In this document: in pieces, positions 27,068 to 35,749 of the stretch
Layout of the letters: every line of letters starts with the position of its first letter
Numbering within the stretch: position 1 is the stretch's first letter
Source of the DNA: Actinomycetes bacterium
GTDB lineage: Bacteria; Actinomycetota; Actinomycetes; Actinomycetales; Dermatophilaceae
Direction: 5' to 3'
Assembly (NCBI GenBank): GCA_029778715.1
Contig: JAKOPT010000049.1
Coordinates: 62,001 to 126,000, forward strand
Length of the DNA stretch: 64,000 nucleotides
The notes under the pieces: generated by a model
The model's database searches: none
What the model was told of the DNA's origin: nothing
Seen by the model: only the letters and a program-made list of their open reading frames with translations
Position numbers and translations under genes: made by a program

Positions 27068-29020
27068 TCAGGCCCGCGTTGGGGACTCAATGTGCAACGG
27101 CACCAAGGTCCGACCGGTCGGGCCGATCTCGATCTGGGTGCCCATCTGAGGGCACACCCCGCAGTCGAAGCAGGGGGTCCACCGGCAGTCCTCGACCTCG
27201 CTCTCGTCGAGGGCGTCGAGCCAGTCCTGCCAGAGCCACTCCTTGTCCAGGCCGGAGTCGATGTGATCCCAGGGCAGCACCTCCGACTCCTCCCGCTCCC
27301 TCGTCGTGTACCACGCGACGTCGACCGGTTCGCCGGCGAGTGCCTTTTCGGCGGCCGCCATCCAACGCTCGTAGGAGAAGTGCTCGCTCCACCCGTCGAA
27401 ACGGCCCCCGGACCGCCACACCTCCTCGATGATCCGCCCCACCCGCCGGTCGCCGCGGGAGAGCAGGCCCTCGATAGTCCCGGGTTGGCCGTCGTGGTAG
27501 CGGAACCCGATGGCCGAGCCGTAGCGTCGATCGGCCCGGATCGCCTGGCGGAGCACCTCCAGCCGGGCGTCGGTCTGCTCCGCACTCAGCTGCCCGCACC
27601 ACTGGAACGGAGTGTGCGCCTTGGGCACGAACCCGCCGATGGAGACGGTGCACCGGATGTCGCGCCGGCCGCTCACCTGGCGGCCGGTGTCGATAACCCG
27701 TTTGGCCAGGTCGGCGATCTGGAGGACGTCCTCGTCGGTTTCGGTCGGCAGCCCGCACATGAAGTAGAGCTTGACCTGGCGCCAGCCCGCGCCGTAGGCG
27801 GCGGCGACGGTGTCGATGAGGTCCTGCTCGCTGACCCGTTTGTTGATCACCCGCCGGATCCGCTCCGACCCGCCCTCGGGAGCGAACGTCAACCCCGAGC
27901 GGCGCCCGCCACGGGTCAACTCCCCCGCCAGCTCGATGTTGAACGCGTCGACCCGCGTCGACGGCAACGAGAGCCCGACCTTGGCGTCCTCGTAGCGGTC
28001 GGCGAGCCCCTTGGCGATATCGGCGATCTCCGAATGGTCCGCGCTCGACAAGGAGAGCAGCCCGACCTCCTCGAACCCGGTCGCGCCCAACCCCTGGGCC
28101 ACCATCTCGCCGATGCCGGTGATCGAGCGCTCCCGCACCGGCCGGGTGATCATCCCGGCCTGGCAGAACCGGCAGCCGCGGGTGCAGCCGCGGAAGATCT
28201 CGACGCTCATCCGCTCGTGGACGGTCTCGGCGAGCGGCACCAGCGGGGTCTTCGGGTAGGGCCAGGCGTCGAGGTTCATCACCGTGTGCTTGGCCACCCG
28301 CCACGGCACTCCCGGGTATGCCGCCGTCGGCGCCACCCGCTGAATCCGCCCGTCGGGCAGGTAGGTGACGTCGTAGAACGCCGGCACATAGACGCCACCG
28401 GTGCGGGCCAGGCGCAGCAACAGCTCGAGGCGGCCACCCGGCATACCCTCCCTCTTCCACTCGGCCACGATGTCGGTGACCATGAGGACCGCTTCCTCAC
28501 CGTCCCCGACGACCGCGGCGTCGATGAAATCGGCGATCGGCTCCGGGTTGAACGCGGCATGTCCGCCGGCGATGACCAGCGGGTGGGTGTCGTCTCGGTC
28601 GGCGGCGTGCAGCGGAATCCCGGCGAGGTCGAGCGCGGTGAGCATGTTGGTGTAGCCGAGTTCGGTGGAGAACGAGATGCCGAACAGGTCGAAGTCGCGC
28701 ACGCTGCGATGCCCGTCGACGGTGAACTGCGGCAACCCGTGTTCGCGGAGCAGCGCCTCGAGATCGGGCCAGACGGCATACGTGCGTTCGGCCAGGGTGT
28801 CGGGGCGTTCGTTGAGGACTTCGTAGAGGATCATCGACCCCTGGTTGGGCAGCCCGACCTCGTAGGCGTCGGGGTACATCAGGGCCCACCGGACGGTGGT
28901 CTCACCGCCGACGTCCCACTCCTTGACGGTCGAGTTGAGGTCGCCGCCGACATACTGGATCGGTTTGCTCACCTGCTCCAGGAGCGGTTCGAGGGCGGAG
29001 AAGAGGGACGCACCGGGCAT
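27068..29020 (-). CDS. TIGR03960 family B12-binding/radical-SAM protein
   Basis: 650 residues. The N-terminal region (ALMYPDAYEVGLPNQG, DLFGISFSTELGYTN, VIAGGHAAFNPEP) has the B12-binding-like fold used by related radical-SAM enzymes. The SAM cluster motif CTRGCRFCQAG is near residue 280, and a C-terminal Cys-rich end (CRWTPCFDCGVC) could hold another cluster. Its usual partner, DUF2344, is 5.3 kb downstream on the same strand. The reaction is not established for the family. Confidence 0.92.
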   Translation of the reverse strand: MPGASLFSALEPLLEQVSKPIQYVGGDLNSTVKEWDVGGETTVRWALMYPDAYEVGLPNQGSMILYEVLNERPDTLAERTYAVWPDLEALLREHGLPQFTVDGHRSVRDFDLFGISFSTELGYTNMLTALDLAGIPLHAADRDDTHPLVIAGGHAAFNPEPIADFIDAAVVGDGEEAVLMVTDIVAEWKREGMPGGRLELLLRLARTGGVYVPAFYDVTYLPDGRIQRVAPTAAYPGVPWRVAKHTVMNLDAWPYPKTPLVPLAETVHERMSVEIFRGCTRGCRFCQAGMITRPVRERSITGIGEMVAQGLGATGFEEVGLLSLSSADHSEIADIAKGLADRYEDAKVGLSLPSTRVDAFNIELAGELTRGGRRSGLTFAPEGGSERIRRVINKRVSEQDLIDTVAAAYGAGWRQVKLYFMCGLPTETDEDVLQIADLAKRVIDTGRQVSGRRDIRCTVSIGGFVPKAHTPFQWCGQLSAEQTDARLEVLRQAIRADRRYGSAIGFRYHDGQPGTIEGLLSRGDRRVGRIIEEVWRSGGRFDGWSEHFSYERWMAAAEKALAGEPVDVAWYTTREREESEVLPWDHIDSGLDKEWLWQDWLDALDESEVEDCRWTPCFDCGVCPQMGTQIEIGPTGRTLVPLHIESPTRA

Positions 29021-29107
29021 CCGTCAAGGGTAAGTGCCGTCGCCGGTTCCCGCGGCCGTGACTCACCCCGCTAGGTGTTGCGCCCACCGAGCACGTAGCG
29101 TGCTCCC

Positions 29108-29914
29108 GTGTCTGCCCGTCACCAGATGCCGCGCCGCCGGTGGCCCATTGTCGGCGCGATGGCCGCGACCATGGCTCTGACGCTCCTGGCGCTCCTGGCC
29201 CCCAGCCTCGGCGACACCGCAGCGACCGGGGGGTCGACGGGCCGGGCCGGTACCACTCCCAAGGGCGAGATCGTCGGTCTCGGCGACTCGGTCATGGCCG
29301 CGGACCTGTGCGGCTGCGCCTCGTTCTTGAGCCGGTATGCCGACGCGCTCGGCCGCCAGCGCGGCGTCACCTTGCGGACGGTCAACCTCGGCACCGACGG
29401 GCTCACGGCCGCGGACTTGGTCGAACGGTTGCGGACCGACCCCACCACGCAGGCGGCAGTCCGCCAGGCGCGAATCATCGTCCTCACCGTGGGCGCCAAC
29501 GACCTCGAGGGCGCTCTCGACACCTTCGGTGCCCAGACGGCGTGCCCCGACGCCTGCGTCGCGGCCGCGGTCGGCCCGATGCGACGCGACCTCGACGACG
29601 TGGTCAGCGAGATTCACCACCTCCGACCCTCCGACGCCCGCCTTATCGTGACGACCTACTGGAACGTCTTCGCGGTGGGCACCCTGGCCAACACGACCTA
29701 CGGGGAGGGGTATGCGCAGTTCTCGCGACAGATCACGTCGTCGGCGAACGCGGCGATCTGTGCGGTGGCGGCCAGCCACGACGACACCTGCGTCGACCTG
29801 TGGTCCACCCTCGGTGAACCCGCGGAGCAACCGGGGAACCTGCTCCCCGACGGAGACCACCCCAACGACGCGGGCAACGCCCTGATCAGCTCGGCCCTCC
29901 TGGCCGCCTCCTGA
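29108..29914 (+). CDS. Exported SGNH/GDSL-type hydrolase
   Basis: 268 residues from a GTG start. An N-terminal signal or anchor helix (about 14-38) is followed by a Gly/Thr-rich linker. SGNH blocks: GLGDSVMA (Ser), NLGTDG (Gly), VGANDLEG (Asn) and DGDHPNDAG (Asp, His). Six Cys suggest an oxidising compartment. It acts outside the membrane as an esterase or lipase on an unknown ester. It is divergent from the radical-SAM gene and convergent with the acyl-CoA ligase, with a strong terminator between. Confidence 0.87.
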   Translation: MSARHQMPRRRWPIVGAMAATMALTLLALLAPSLGDTAATGGSTGRAGTTPKGEIVGLGDSVMAADLCGCASFLSRYADALGRQRGVTLRTVNLGTDGLTAADLVERLRTDPTTQAAVRQARIIVLTVGANDLEGALDTFGAQTACPDACVAAAVGPMRRDLDDVVSEIHHLRPSDARLIVTTYWNVFAVGTLANTTYGEGYAQFSRQITSSANAAICAVAASHDDTCVDLWSTLGEPAEQPGNLLPDGDHPNDAGNALISSALLAAS

Positions 29915-29939
29915 CCAGCCCCCGGAACGCTCCGAGCAT

Positions 29940-29987
29940 GGCAACGGGGTGGGGCGCCCGCTACCGCGGGCGCCCCACCCCGTTGCC
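29940..29987. terminator. Bidirectional terminator
   Basis: Perfect 22-bp arms GGCAACGGGGTGGGGCGCCC... and its complement around a TACC loop, between the convergent hydrolase and acyl-CoA ligase genes. No T-run, but the stem is exceptionally strong. Confidence 0.75.
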
Positions 29988-29992
29988 GTCCC

Positions 29993-31897
29993 TCAGCTGT
30001 AGTGCGCGTCGAGGACGTCCTTGTAGCGGTCGGCGACCACCTTGCGCTTGAGTTTGAGGCTCGGGGTGATCTCGCCGTCCTCGACCGTGAGGTCGCGGTC
30101 GAGGATGGTGAACTTCTTGATCTGCTCCCAGCGGTTCAAGCCCTTGTTGAGCTCGTCGAAGTAGCCCTGCATCATGTCGCGAGCCGCGGCCGAGGTGACG
30201 ATCTCGGCATACGGCTTGTCACCCATCTCGTGGTGGTCGGCCCACGCCTTGATCGCGTCGGGGTCGAGCGTGACGAGTGCGGAGACGAAGTTGCGTTCGT
30301 TGCCGTGGACGAGGAGCTGGCTCACGTAGGGGCACAGGCCCTTGAAAGTCGCCTCGATGATCGACGGGGCGACGTACTTGCCGTTGGAGGTCTTGAAGAG
30401 GTCCTTCTTGCGGTCCGTCAAGCGCACGAAGCCGCGCTCGTCGATCTCGCCGATGTCGCCGGTGTGCAACCAGCCGTCGGCGTCGAGCGCTTCCGCGGTG
30501 GCCGTCGGGTTGTTGTGGTAGCCCTCCATGACACCCGGGCCGCGCATGAGAACCTCGCCGTCCTCGGCAATCCGCATCTCCGTCCCCGGCAGCGGCCACC
30601 CGACGGTGCCGTACCGGTAGGCGACGATCCGGTTGACGGTGCTGGCTGCACTCGACTCGGTCATGCCGTAGCCCTCGGCGATCTGCAGCCCCATGCCGTC
30701 GAACCAGCGGGCGACATCGCGGTTGAGGGCGGCCGAACCGGAGATGAAGAAGCGGACCCGCCCCCCGAACCGGTCACGGACCTTGCCCATCATGAGTTTG
30801 TCGGCCAGGGCGTGCTGAATCGCGAGCAGCGTCGAGGGGCTCTTGCCCTGCTCCCGCAATTCGCTGACCTGTTTGCCGACCCCGCTGGCCCAGTGGAAGA
30901 GGGCGAGTTTGATGCCGCCTTCCTCCTCCATCATCATCGAGATGCGGCCATAGGCCTTCTCGAAGATGCGGGGCGCGGCGCCCATGAAGGTCGGCTTCAC
31001 GACGGCGAGGTTGTCGACGATCTTGTCGATGCGCCCATCGATCGCGGTCGGGAATCCCATCTGGATGGGGAAGGTGAGCAGCACCTTGCCGAACACGTGC
31101 GCGAGCGGCAGCCAGAGGTATTGCAGGTCCTCGGGTCCGAGGATCTTGATCGCTTGGACAGCGGCGGCTTCGTAGACCCACGAACTGTGAAGCAGCCGCA
31201 CGCCCTTGGGGCGCCCGGTCGTTCCCGAGGTGTAGATGATGGTGGCCAGGTCGGTGGGCTGAAGGTGGTCGATCCGCTCGTCGACGGCATCGGGGTGCTC
31301 GGCGAGGTAGTCCCGGCCCTGGGCCTCGAGGTCGGCCAGCGACATGACCCAGTCGTCGAGGTCGACATCGTCGAGGTCGAAGACGACGACCTTGGTCACC
31401 GAGGGGATGTCGGCCCTGATGGAGCGCAACTTGTTGACCTGCGTGGCGTTCTCGGCATACACGACCCGGCTTGCGGAGTCGCTGAGGATGAAGGCGACGT
31501 CCTCCCCGATCGTCGTCGGGTAGATCGTCGTCGTGGCCACTGCGGCGGTCATGTTGCCGAGGTCGGCCAGGGCCCACTCCAGACGGGTCGCGGCGGCCAC
31601 GGCCACCCGCTCCCCCGGCTGGACACCGAGGGCGATCAGCCCGGCGGCCAAGGCATCGGTGCGCTCCTTGGTCTGCGCCCACGTCATCGTCACCCAGGTG
31701 TCCCCGTCGGGCCCGACGATGGCGTATTGATAGGCCGGTTGGTCGGGGGTCTTGGCGACCCGGTCGCGGAACATATGTCCGACGCTGGGGGCGATCTGCG
31801 CCAGGGCCGACTCCTCGATCGACTCCTCGGCGGGTGAGTAGGTCTGCTGCGCGACAGGTGGCATTGCATCGTCCTCGACGGTGGGGGCGTGGTCCAC
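29993..31897 (-). CDS. Long-chain acyl-CoA synthetase (AMP-dependent ligase)
   Basis: Activates fatty acids through an acyl-AMP. 634 residues from ATG 31897; a second ATG 11 codons later (MPPVAQQ) is equally possible. Motifs: IIYTSGTTGRPKG (P-loop), EGYGMTESS and TGDIGEIDERGFVRLTDRKKD (hinge and catalytic loop), and a C-terminal KLKRK with the catalytic Lys. It resembles actinobacterial FadD15-type proteins. It lies just downstream of ribF and may be its own unit. Confidence 0.92.
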   Translation of the reverse strand: MDHAPTVEDDAMPPVAQQTYSPAEESIEESALAQIAPSVGHMFRDRVAKTPDQPAYQYAIVGPDGDTWVTMTWAQTKERTDALAAGLIALGVQPGERVAVAAATRLEWALADLGNMTAAVATTTIYPTTIGEDVAFILSDSASRVVYAENATQVNKLRSIRADIPSVTKVVVFDLDDVDLDDWVMSLADLEAQGRDYLAEHPDAVDERIDHLQPTDLATIIYTSGTTGRPKGVRLLHSSWVYEAAAVQAIKILGPEDLQYLWLPLAHVFGKVLLTFPIQMGFPTAIDGRIDKIVDNLAVVKPTFMGAAPRIFEKAYGRISMMMEEEGGIKLALFHWASGVGKQVSELREQGKSPSTLLAIQHALADKLMMGKVRDRFGGRVRFFISGSAALNRDVARWFDGMGLQIAEGYGMTESSAASTVNRIVAYRYGTVGWPLPGTEMRIAEDGEVLMRGPGVMEGYHNNPTATAEALDADGWLHTGDIGEIDERGFVRLTDRKKDLFKTSNGKYVAPSIIEATFKGLCPYVSQLLVHGNERNFVSALVTLDPDAIKAWADHHEMGDKPYAEIVTSAAARDMMQGYFDELNKGLNRWEQIKKFTILDRDLTVEDGEITPSLKLKRKVVADRYKDVLDAHYS

Positions 31898-31985
31898 TCA
31901 ATGCTTTCACATTCGGGCCCCCCGAGGGGTCTTTCCGAGTCGAACAGTTACCGACCGGTCACCTTCCTGGCCCAGTAGGCGGGCC

Positions 31986-32957
31986 TCAGACCGGAACGAT
32001 CTGGGCCAAGACCGCGCGACACTCCTCGACATCGCGCGCCATGGCCGTCAACAAGGCGTCGATGGAGTCGAATTTGAGCGTCGGTCGGATATGGCGGACG
32101 AACTCGACCATGACCCGTTCGTCGTAGAGATCGAGGTCGTCGCGGTCGAGAACGTAGGCCTCGACGGTCCGGCGGTCGTTGGTGTCGAACGTCGGGTTGG
32201 TGCCGATGGAAATGGCGCACGGCATGGTGCGGTCCACCGCTTCGGCGGGTAGATCCAGTCGCGTGAGCCACCCGGCATACACCCCTTCGGCGGGCACCAG
32301 GCCCAGCGATTCCGGGGACAGATTGGCCGTGGGGTAGCCCATGGCCCGGCCCCGGTGGTGCCCATGGACGACGACGCCGACGACCCGGTGCGGCCGGCCC
32401 AGAATGGCCGCCGCCGCCTCGACCTCACCCGCGACCAGATGCCGGCGCGCCGCTGAGGAGGACCAGCGTGACTCCCCCCCGAGGTCGTCGAGGGCGTAGA
32501 CCTCGAAACCGAACCGGTCGCCGAGGTCGCGAAGGGTCCGCACGTCACCGGAGTTCCGATAGCCGAACCGGGTGTCGATACCGACGACGACCGCCCGCGC
32601 GCCGAGGGCCCGGACGAACGTGTCGCGGACGAAGTCCTCGGGTGACTGCGCGGCGAACTCCTCGGTGAAATCGAGGACGAGCAGCCCGTCGATGCCGGTC
32701 GCCGCCAACAGGTCGGTGCGCAACGCATCGGGGGTGAGGATCTGGGGGGCCTCGGCCGGCCGGACCACCGCCACCGGGTGCGGGTCGAAGGTCACGGCGA
32801 CGGTCGGCAACCCCAGTTGCGCGCCCACCCGCAGCAACTGTTCGATGACGGCCTGATGGCCGCGGTGGACCCCGTCGAAATTGCCCAGCGTGACCACGGA
32901 GGGCCGCAGGCTGTCCGGGGTCTTTGAGAGGTCACTCCAGCGATGCACGAGGGACAC
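31986..32957 (-). CDS. ribF: Bifunctional riboflavin kinase / FAD synthetase
   Basis: Makes FMN and then FAD from riboflavin. 323 residues from a GTG start. The N-terminal adenylyltransferase domain has TLGNFDGVHRGH and SSSAARRHL; the C-terminal kinase domain has GYPTANL and GTNPTFD. It is one base past truB on the same strand, the usual truB-ribF order. The FMN and FAD it makes supply, among others, the ApbE/FMN-binding module in this window. Confidence 0.96.
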   Translation of the reverse strand: MSLVHRWSDLSKTPDSLRPSVVTLGNFDGVHRGHQAVIEQLLRVGAQLGLPTVAVTFDPHPVAVVRPAEAPQILTPDALRTDLLAATGIDGLLVLDFTEEFAAQSPEDFVRDTFVRALGARAVVVGIDTRFGYRNSGDVRTLRDLGDRFGFEVYALDDLGGESRWSSSAARRHLVAGEVEAAAAILGRPHRVVGVVVHGHHRGRAMGYPTANLSPESLGLVPAEGVYAGWLTRLDLPAEAVDRTMPCAISIGTNPTFDTNDRRTVEAYVLDRDDLDLYDERVMVEFVRHIRPTLKFDSIDALLTAMARDVEECRAVLAQIVPV

Positions 32958-32958
32958 T

Positions 32959-33906
32959 CTACGAACTTGCGGGAGTGAACACGACGCGGCTGCGGGCGGC
33001 GGACCTGGACTCGTCGAGGATCGCGACGAGTTCCCCGGCCGGGCCGAGGGCCGCGACCAGGTCCGCGCGACCGGGCTGGGCCGACGCGATCCGTTGTCCG
33101 CGACCCACCGCGACGGCGTCTTGAGGGGTGAGCGTCCGGGAGGGCAGAGCGCTGGCGGCCGCCGTCGCCAGCGGCAGCAGCGGGAGGGTTTCGCCGCGCT
33201 CGCGGCGGGCGGTGAGTTCCGCCAACGGGTATGCCGTGTCGAGCCCGAACGTCCCGACCCTGGTGCGGCGCAGCGCGGTCAGGTGGCCACCGACCCCCAG
33301 CGCCCGGCCGAGGTCCCGGGCCAGGGCCCGCACGTAGGTCCCCGAGGACACACTGACAGCAACGTCGAGGTCGAGGCAGCCCGGCGCCCCCGCGGGATCA
33401 CGGATGAGGCGGTGCACGACGAAACGGTCCACCCGCACGGGGCGGGCCGCCAACACGACCTCCTCACCGGCACGCACCCGCGCGTAGGCCCGCTCGCCCC
33501 GCACCTTGATCGCGCTCACCGAACTCGGCACCTGGGTGATGTCGCCGGTCAGGGTGGCCACCGCCGCGGCGATGGCGGGCTCGGTGAGGTCGGTGGCCCG
33601 CCCCTGCCCCTCCGGTGCGGGCACCGGTTCGCCCTGGGCGTCATCGGTCGTCGTTTCCTGCCCGAGCCGGATGGTCGCGGTGTAGTCCTTGTCACAGCCG
33701 ACGAGGAAGGTGAGCAACTTGGTGCCCTTGCCGATCCCCAGCACCAACACCCCGGTGGCCATCGGGTCGAGGGTGCCCGCGTGGCCCACCTTGCGGGTGC
33801 CGGCCAGGCGTCGCACCCGGGCCACGACATCGTGACTGCTCCAGTCCTCGGGTTTGTCGACGACGAGCAGCCCGTCGGGGACGCTCGTCGCCTCCGGCCC
33901 GCTCAC
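32959..33906 (-). CDS. truB: tRNA pseudouridine-55 synthase
   Basis: Makes pseudouridine 55 in the tRNA T-loop. 315 residues from a GTG start. GHAGTLDPMATG holds the catalytic Asp; DKPEDWSSHDVV and a C-terminal PUA-like end are also seen. The GTG overlaps the rbfA stop by four bases, so they are translationally coupled. Confidence 0.96.
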   Translation of the reverse strand: MSGPEATSVPDGLLVVDKPEDWSSHDVVARVRRLAGTRKVGHAGTLDPMATGVLVLGIGKGTKLLTFLVGCDKDYTATIRLGQETTTDDAQGEPVPAPEGQGRATDLTEPAIAAAVATLTGDITQVPSSVSAIKVRGERAYARVRAGEEVVLAARPVRVDRFVVHRLIRDPAGAPGCLDLDVAVSVSSGTYVRALARDLGRALGVGGHLTALRRTRVGTFGLDTAYPLAELTARRERGETLPLLPLATAAASALPSRTLTPQDAVAVGRGQRIASAQPGRADLVAALGPAGELVAILDESRSAARSRVVFTPASS

Positions 33907-34319
33907 GCGCCGCGGTACGGATCGGGCTCCCCGGCATACCGAGCCTGGGCAGCGGCCGCGGCAACCTCGGCGTCCGCGGCCTTGGCGCGCGCCAGCAGGT
34001 CCTCCATGTGGGCCGCGGTTTCCGGGATCGCGTCGGCGATGAACTCCAGGCTCGGGGTGAGGCGGATGCCCAGTTGCTTCCCGACGAGGGAGCGCAGGCG
34101 GCCACGGTGCGTTGCGAGCAACTCGGCGGTGCGGGCCCGCTGCGCCTCGTCGCCGAGGACGGTGTAGAACACCGACGCGTGCTGGAGGTCCCCGGTGACG
34201 CGCACGTCGGTGATCGTGACGAACCCGAGATCGGGATCCTTGATGACCTGCCGCAGCCCCTCGGCGGTCACCGTCTTGATCCGGTCCGCGACCTTCATTG
34301 CGCGGGCAGGGTCGGCCAT
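33903..34319 (-). CDS. rbfA: 30S ribosome-binding factor A
   Basis: A cold-shock 30S maturation factor of 138 residues. KH-like fold: RVADRIKTVTAEGL-type N-terminus, VTITDVRVTGDLQHASVFYTV and GKQLGIRLTPSLEF. The C-terminus is Ala-rich. In most relatives rbfA directly follows infB; here a rightward three-gene cassette lies between them, so rbfA needs its own promoter in the 126-bp gap upstream. Confidence 0.95.
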   Translation of the reverse strand: MADPARAMKVADRIKTVTAEGLRQVIKDPDLGFVTITDVRVTGDLQHASVFYTVLGDEAQRARTAELLATHRGRLRSLVGKQLGIRLTPSLEFIADAIPETAAHMEDLLARAKAADAEVAAAAAQARYAGEPDPYRGA

Positions 34320-34445
34320 GGCTGCTCCTTCGAGTGGATGAGGTGGTCGCCAGCCACCTTACGGGGCCTTCACCCGTGGTTCGCGCGCTGCGCAGGGGCA
34401 GGGGCGGTGACCGGGCGGCGCCGCGGGGTCTGGGATGATCCAGTC

Positions 34446-35078
34446 ATGAGGACACCGGACCGGGGCTGGCTGCGTGCTGCGCGCACGCTGGTCGCGGTCG
34501 GTCTCACCGTCGCCTTGGCCGCCGTCGGACACGCCGCCGGCGGCGCCCACGTGGCGTCGGCGGCGGTCCTTGTCTTGCTCGTCCTCCTCACGCCGCTGGC
34601 GCTGCTCGCCACGGCGATCCGCTGGACCTTCGGGCGCGCGGTCGTGGGCTTGGGCGTGGGCCAGGTTGCCGTCCACACCCTCCTCTACTTCATGGCGCCC
34701 GGTGCCGCCGCGACGGTCAACGGGTATGCCGCAACCGGTCACCCCGGCCATGCCACGCTCATGGCCGGGCATGGGCTGCCCCCCGGCGCCCTCGAAACGG
34801 CCACACCCACGCCGATGACGATGTCCTGGACCTCGTCGTGGACCCCGACGATGATCGGCGCCCACCTCGCCGCGACGCTGGCCAGCGCCCTGCTCGTCGC
34901 TTATGGCGAACGGGCTCTCTGGACGATCCTCGCAATCCTTCTCCCGGCCGTCCCCGGCCGCCCCTGGCGCCCCGACCCGGCCACCGCACCGGCACCGGGC
35001 GCGCCGCGCCGGCTGCACGGCATACGACTCCTGCGTCCGCGAGGACGGGCACCACCGCCGGCCGCCCAACCGGCCTGA
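34446..35078 (+). CDS. Membrane protein of the copper/DyP cassette
   Basis: 210 residues with about four membrane helices (10-32, 37-59, 62-85, 135-160). An outward loop is rich in Met, His and Gly (GHPGHATLMAGHGLPPG and TPMTMSW), which suggests copper binding. The C-terminal tail is Pro/Arg-rich. First gene of a rightward group with a PCu(A)C lipoprotein and a DyP peroxidase; 125 bp separate it from the second. I do not recognise a named family; copper handling is inferred from composition and neighbours. Confidence 0.6.
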   Translation: MRTPDRGWLRAARTLVAVGLTVALAAVGHAAGGAHVASAAVLVLLVLLTPLALLATAIRWTFGRAVVGLGVGQVAVHTLLYFMAPGAAATVNGYAATGHPGHATLMAGHGLPPGALETATPTPMTMSWTSSWTPTMIGAHLAATLASALLVAYGERALWTILAILLPAVPGRPWRPDPATAPAPGAPRRLHGIRLLRPRGRAPPPAAQPA

Positions 35079-35203
35079 CCCCCGCTCACCGCGGGCCTTA
35101 GGCCGGACCCGGCCGCGTCGCCCGCGGCCCGGTGGCGCCTTGTGGCGCCCTTCCCCGCCGGTGACCACCGCGGCCCGGCGGCCCTCTTCGACAGGAGTTT
35201 TTC

Positions 35204-35749
35204 ATGCGTGTTCGCACCCTCATCGCCGGCGCCGCCGCCGGAGTTCTCGCCCTCACCCTCACCGCCTGTGGGTCGTCGTCCTCGACGTCGACCACCAGCA
35301 CCCCGAGCGCCTCGGCATCGACCGCCGCGGTTCTCACCCTGCAGGATGGCTGGGCCAAGTCGACCGACTCGATGTCGGCAGACAAGAAGACCATGACCGG
35401 CGTCTTCGGCATGCTCAAGAACACCGGCAGCACCCCCCTGACGATCACCGGCGGCTCCAGCGCCGCCGGCAAGATGGTCCAGATGCACGAGACTGTGATG
35501 AACTCGTCCGGGACCATGCAGATGCAGGAGGCCAAGGCCGGGTTCACCATCCCCGCCGGCGGCACCTTCGAACTCAAGCCCGGGGCCAACCACATCATGG
35601 TCATGGACCTCGTCAAGGACCTCAAGGTCGGCGACACGGTCTCCATCGACCTGAAGACCTCGGCGGGAGTCATCACGGTCACCGCTGCCGTGCGGGCCTT
35701 CCCCGGCGGCAGCGAGTCCTACAACCCAAGTCCGTCGATGAGTCACTGA
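35204..35749 (+). CDS. PCu(A)C-type copper chaperone lipoprotein
   Basis: 181 residues. Lipoprotein signal with lipobox LTAC (Cys22), then a Ser/Thr-rich tether (23-40). The domain shows the periplasmic Cu(I) site pattern of Met/His residues: MVQMHETVM, GTMQMQEA, and ANHIMVMDL 45 or so residues later. Such proteins pass copper to cytochrome oxidase or other cuproproteins outside the membrane. Its stop and the next ATG share one base (TGATG), so it is co-translated with the DyP peroxidase. Confidence 0.9.
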   Translation: MRVRTLIAGAAAGVLALTLTACGSSSSTSTTSTPSASASTAAVLTLQDGWAKSTDSMSADKKTMTGVFGMLKNTGSTPLTITGGSSAAGKMVQMHETVMNSSGTMQMQEAKAGFTIPAGGTFELKPGANHIMVMDLVKDLKVGDTVSIDLKTSAGVITVTAAVRAFPGGSESYNPSPSMSH

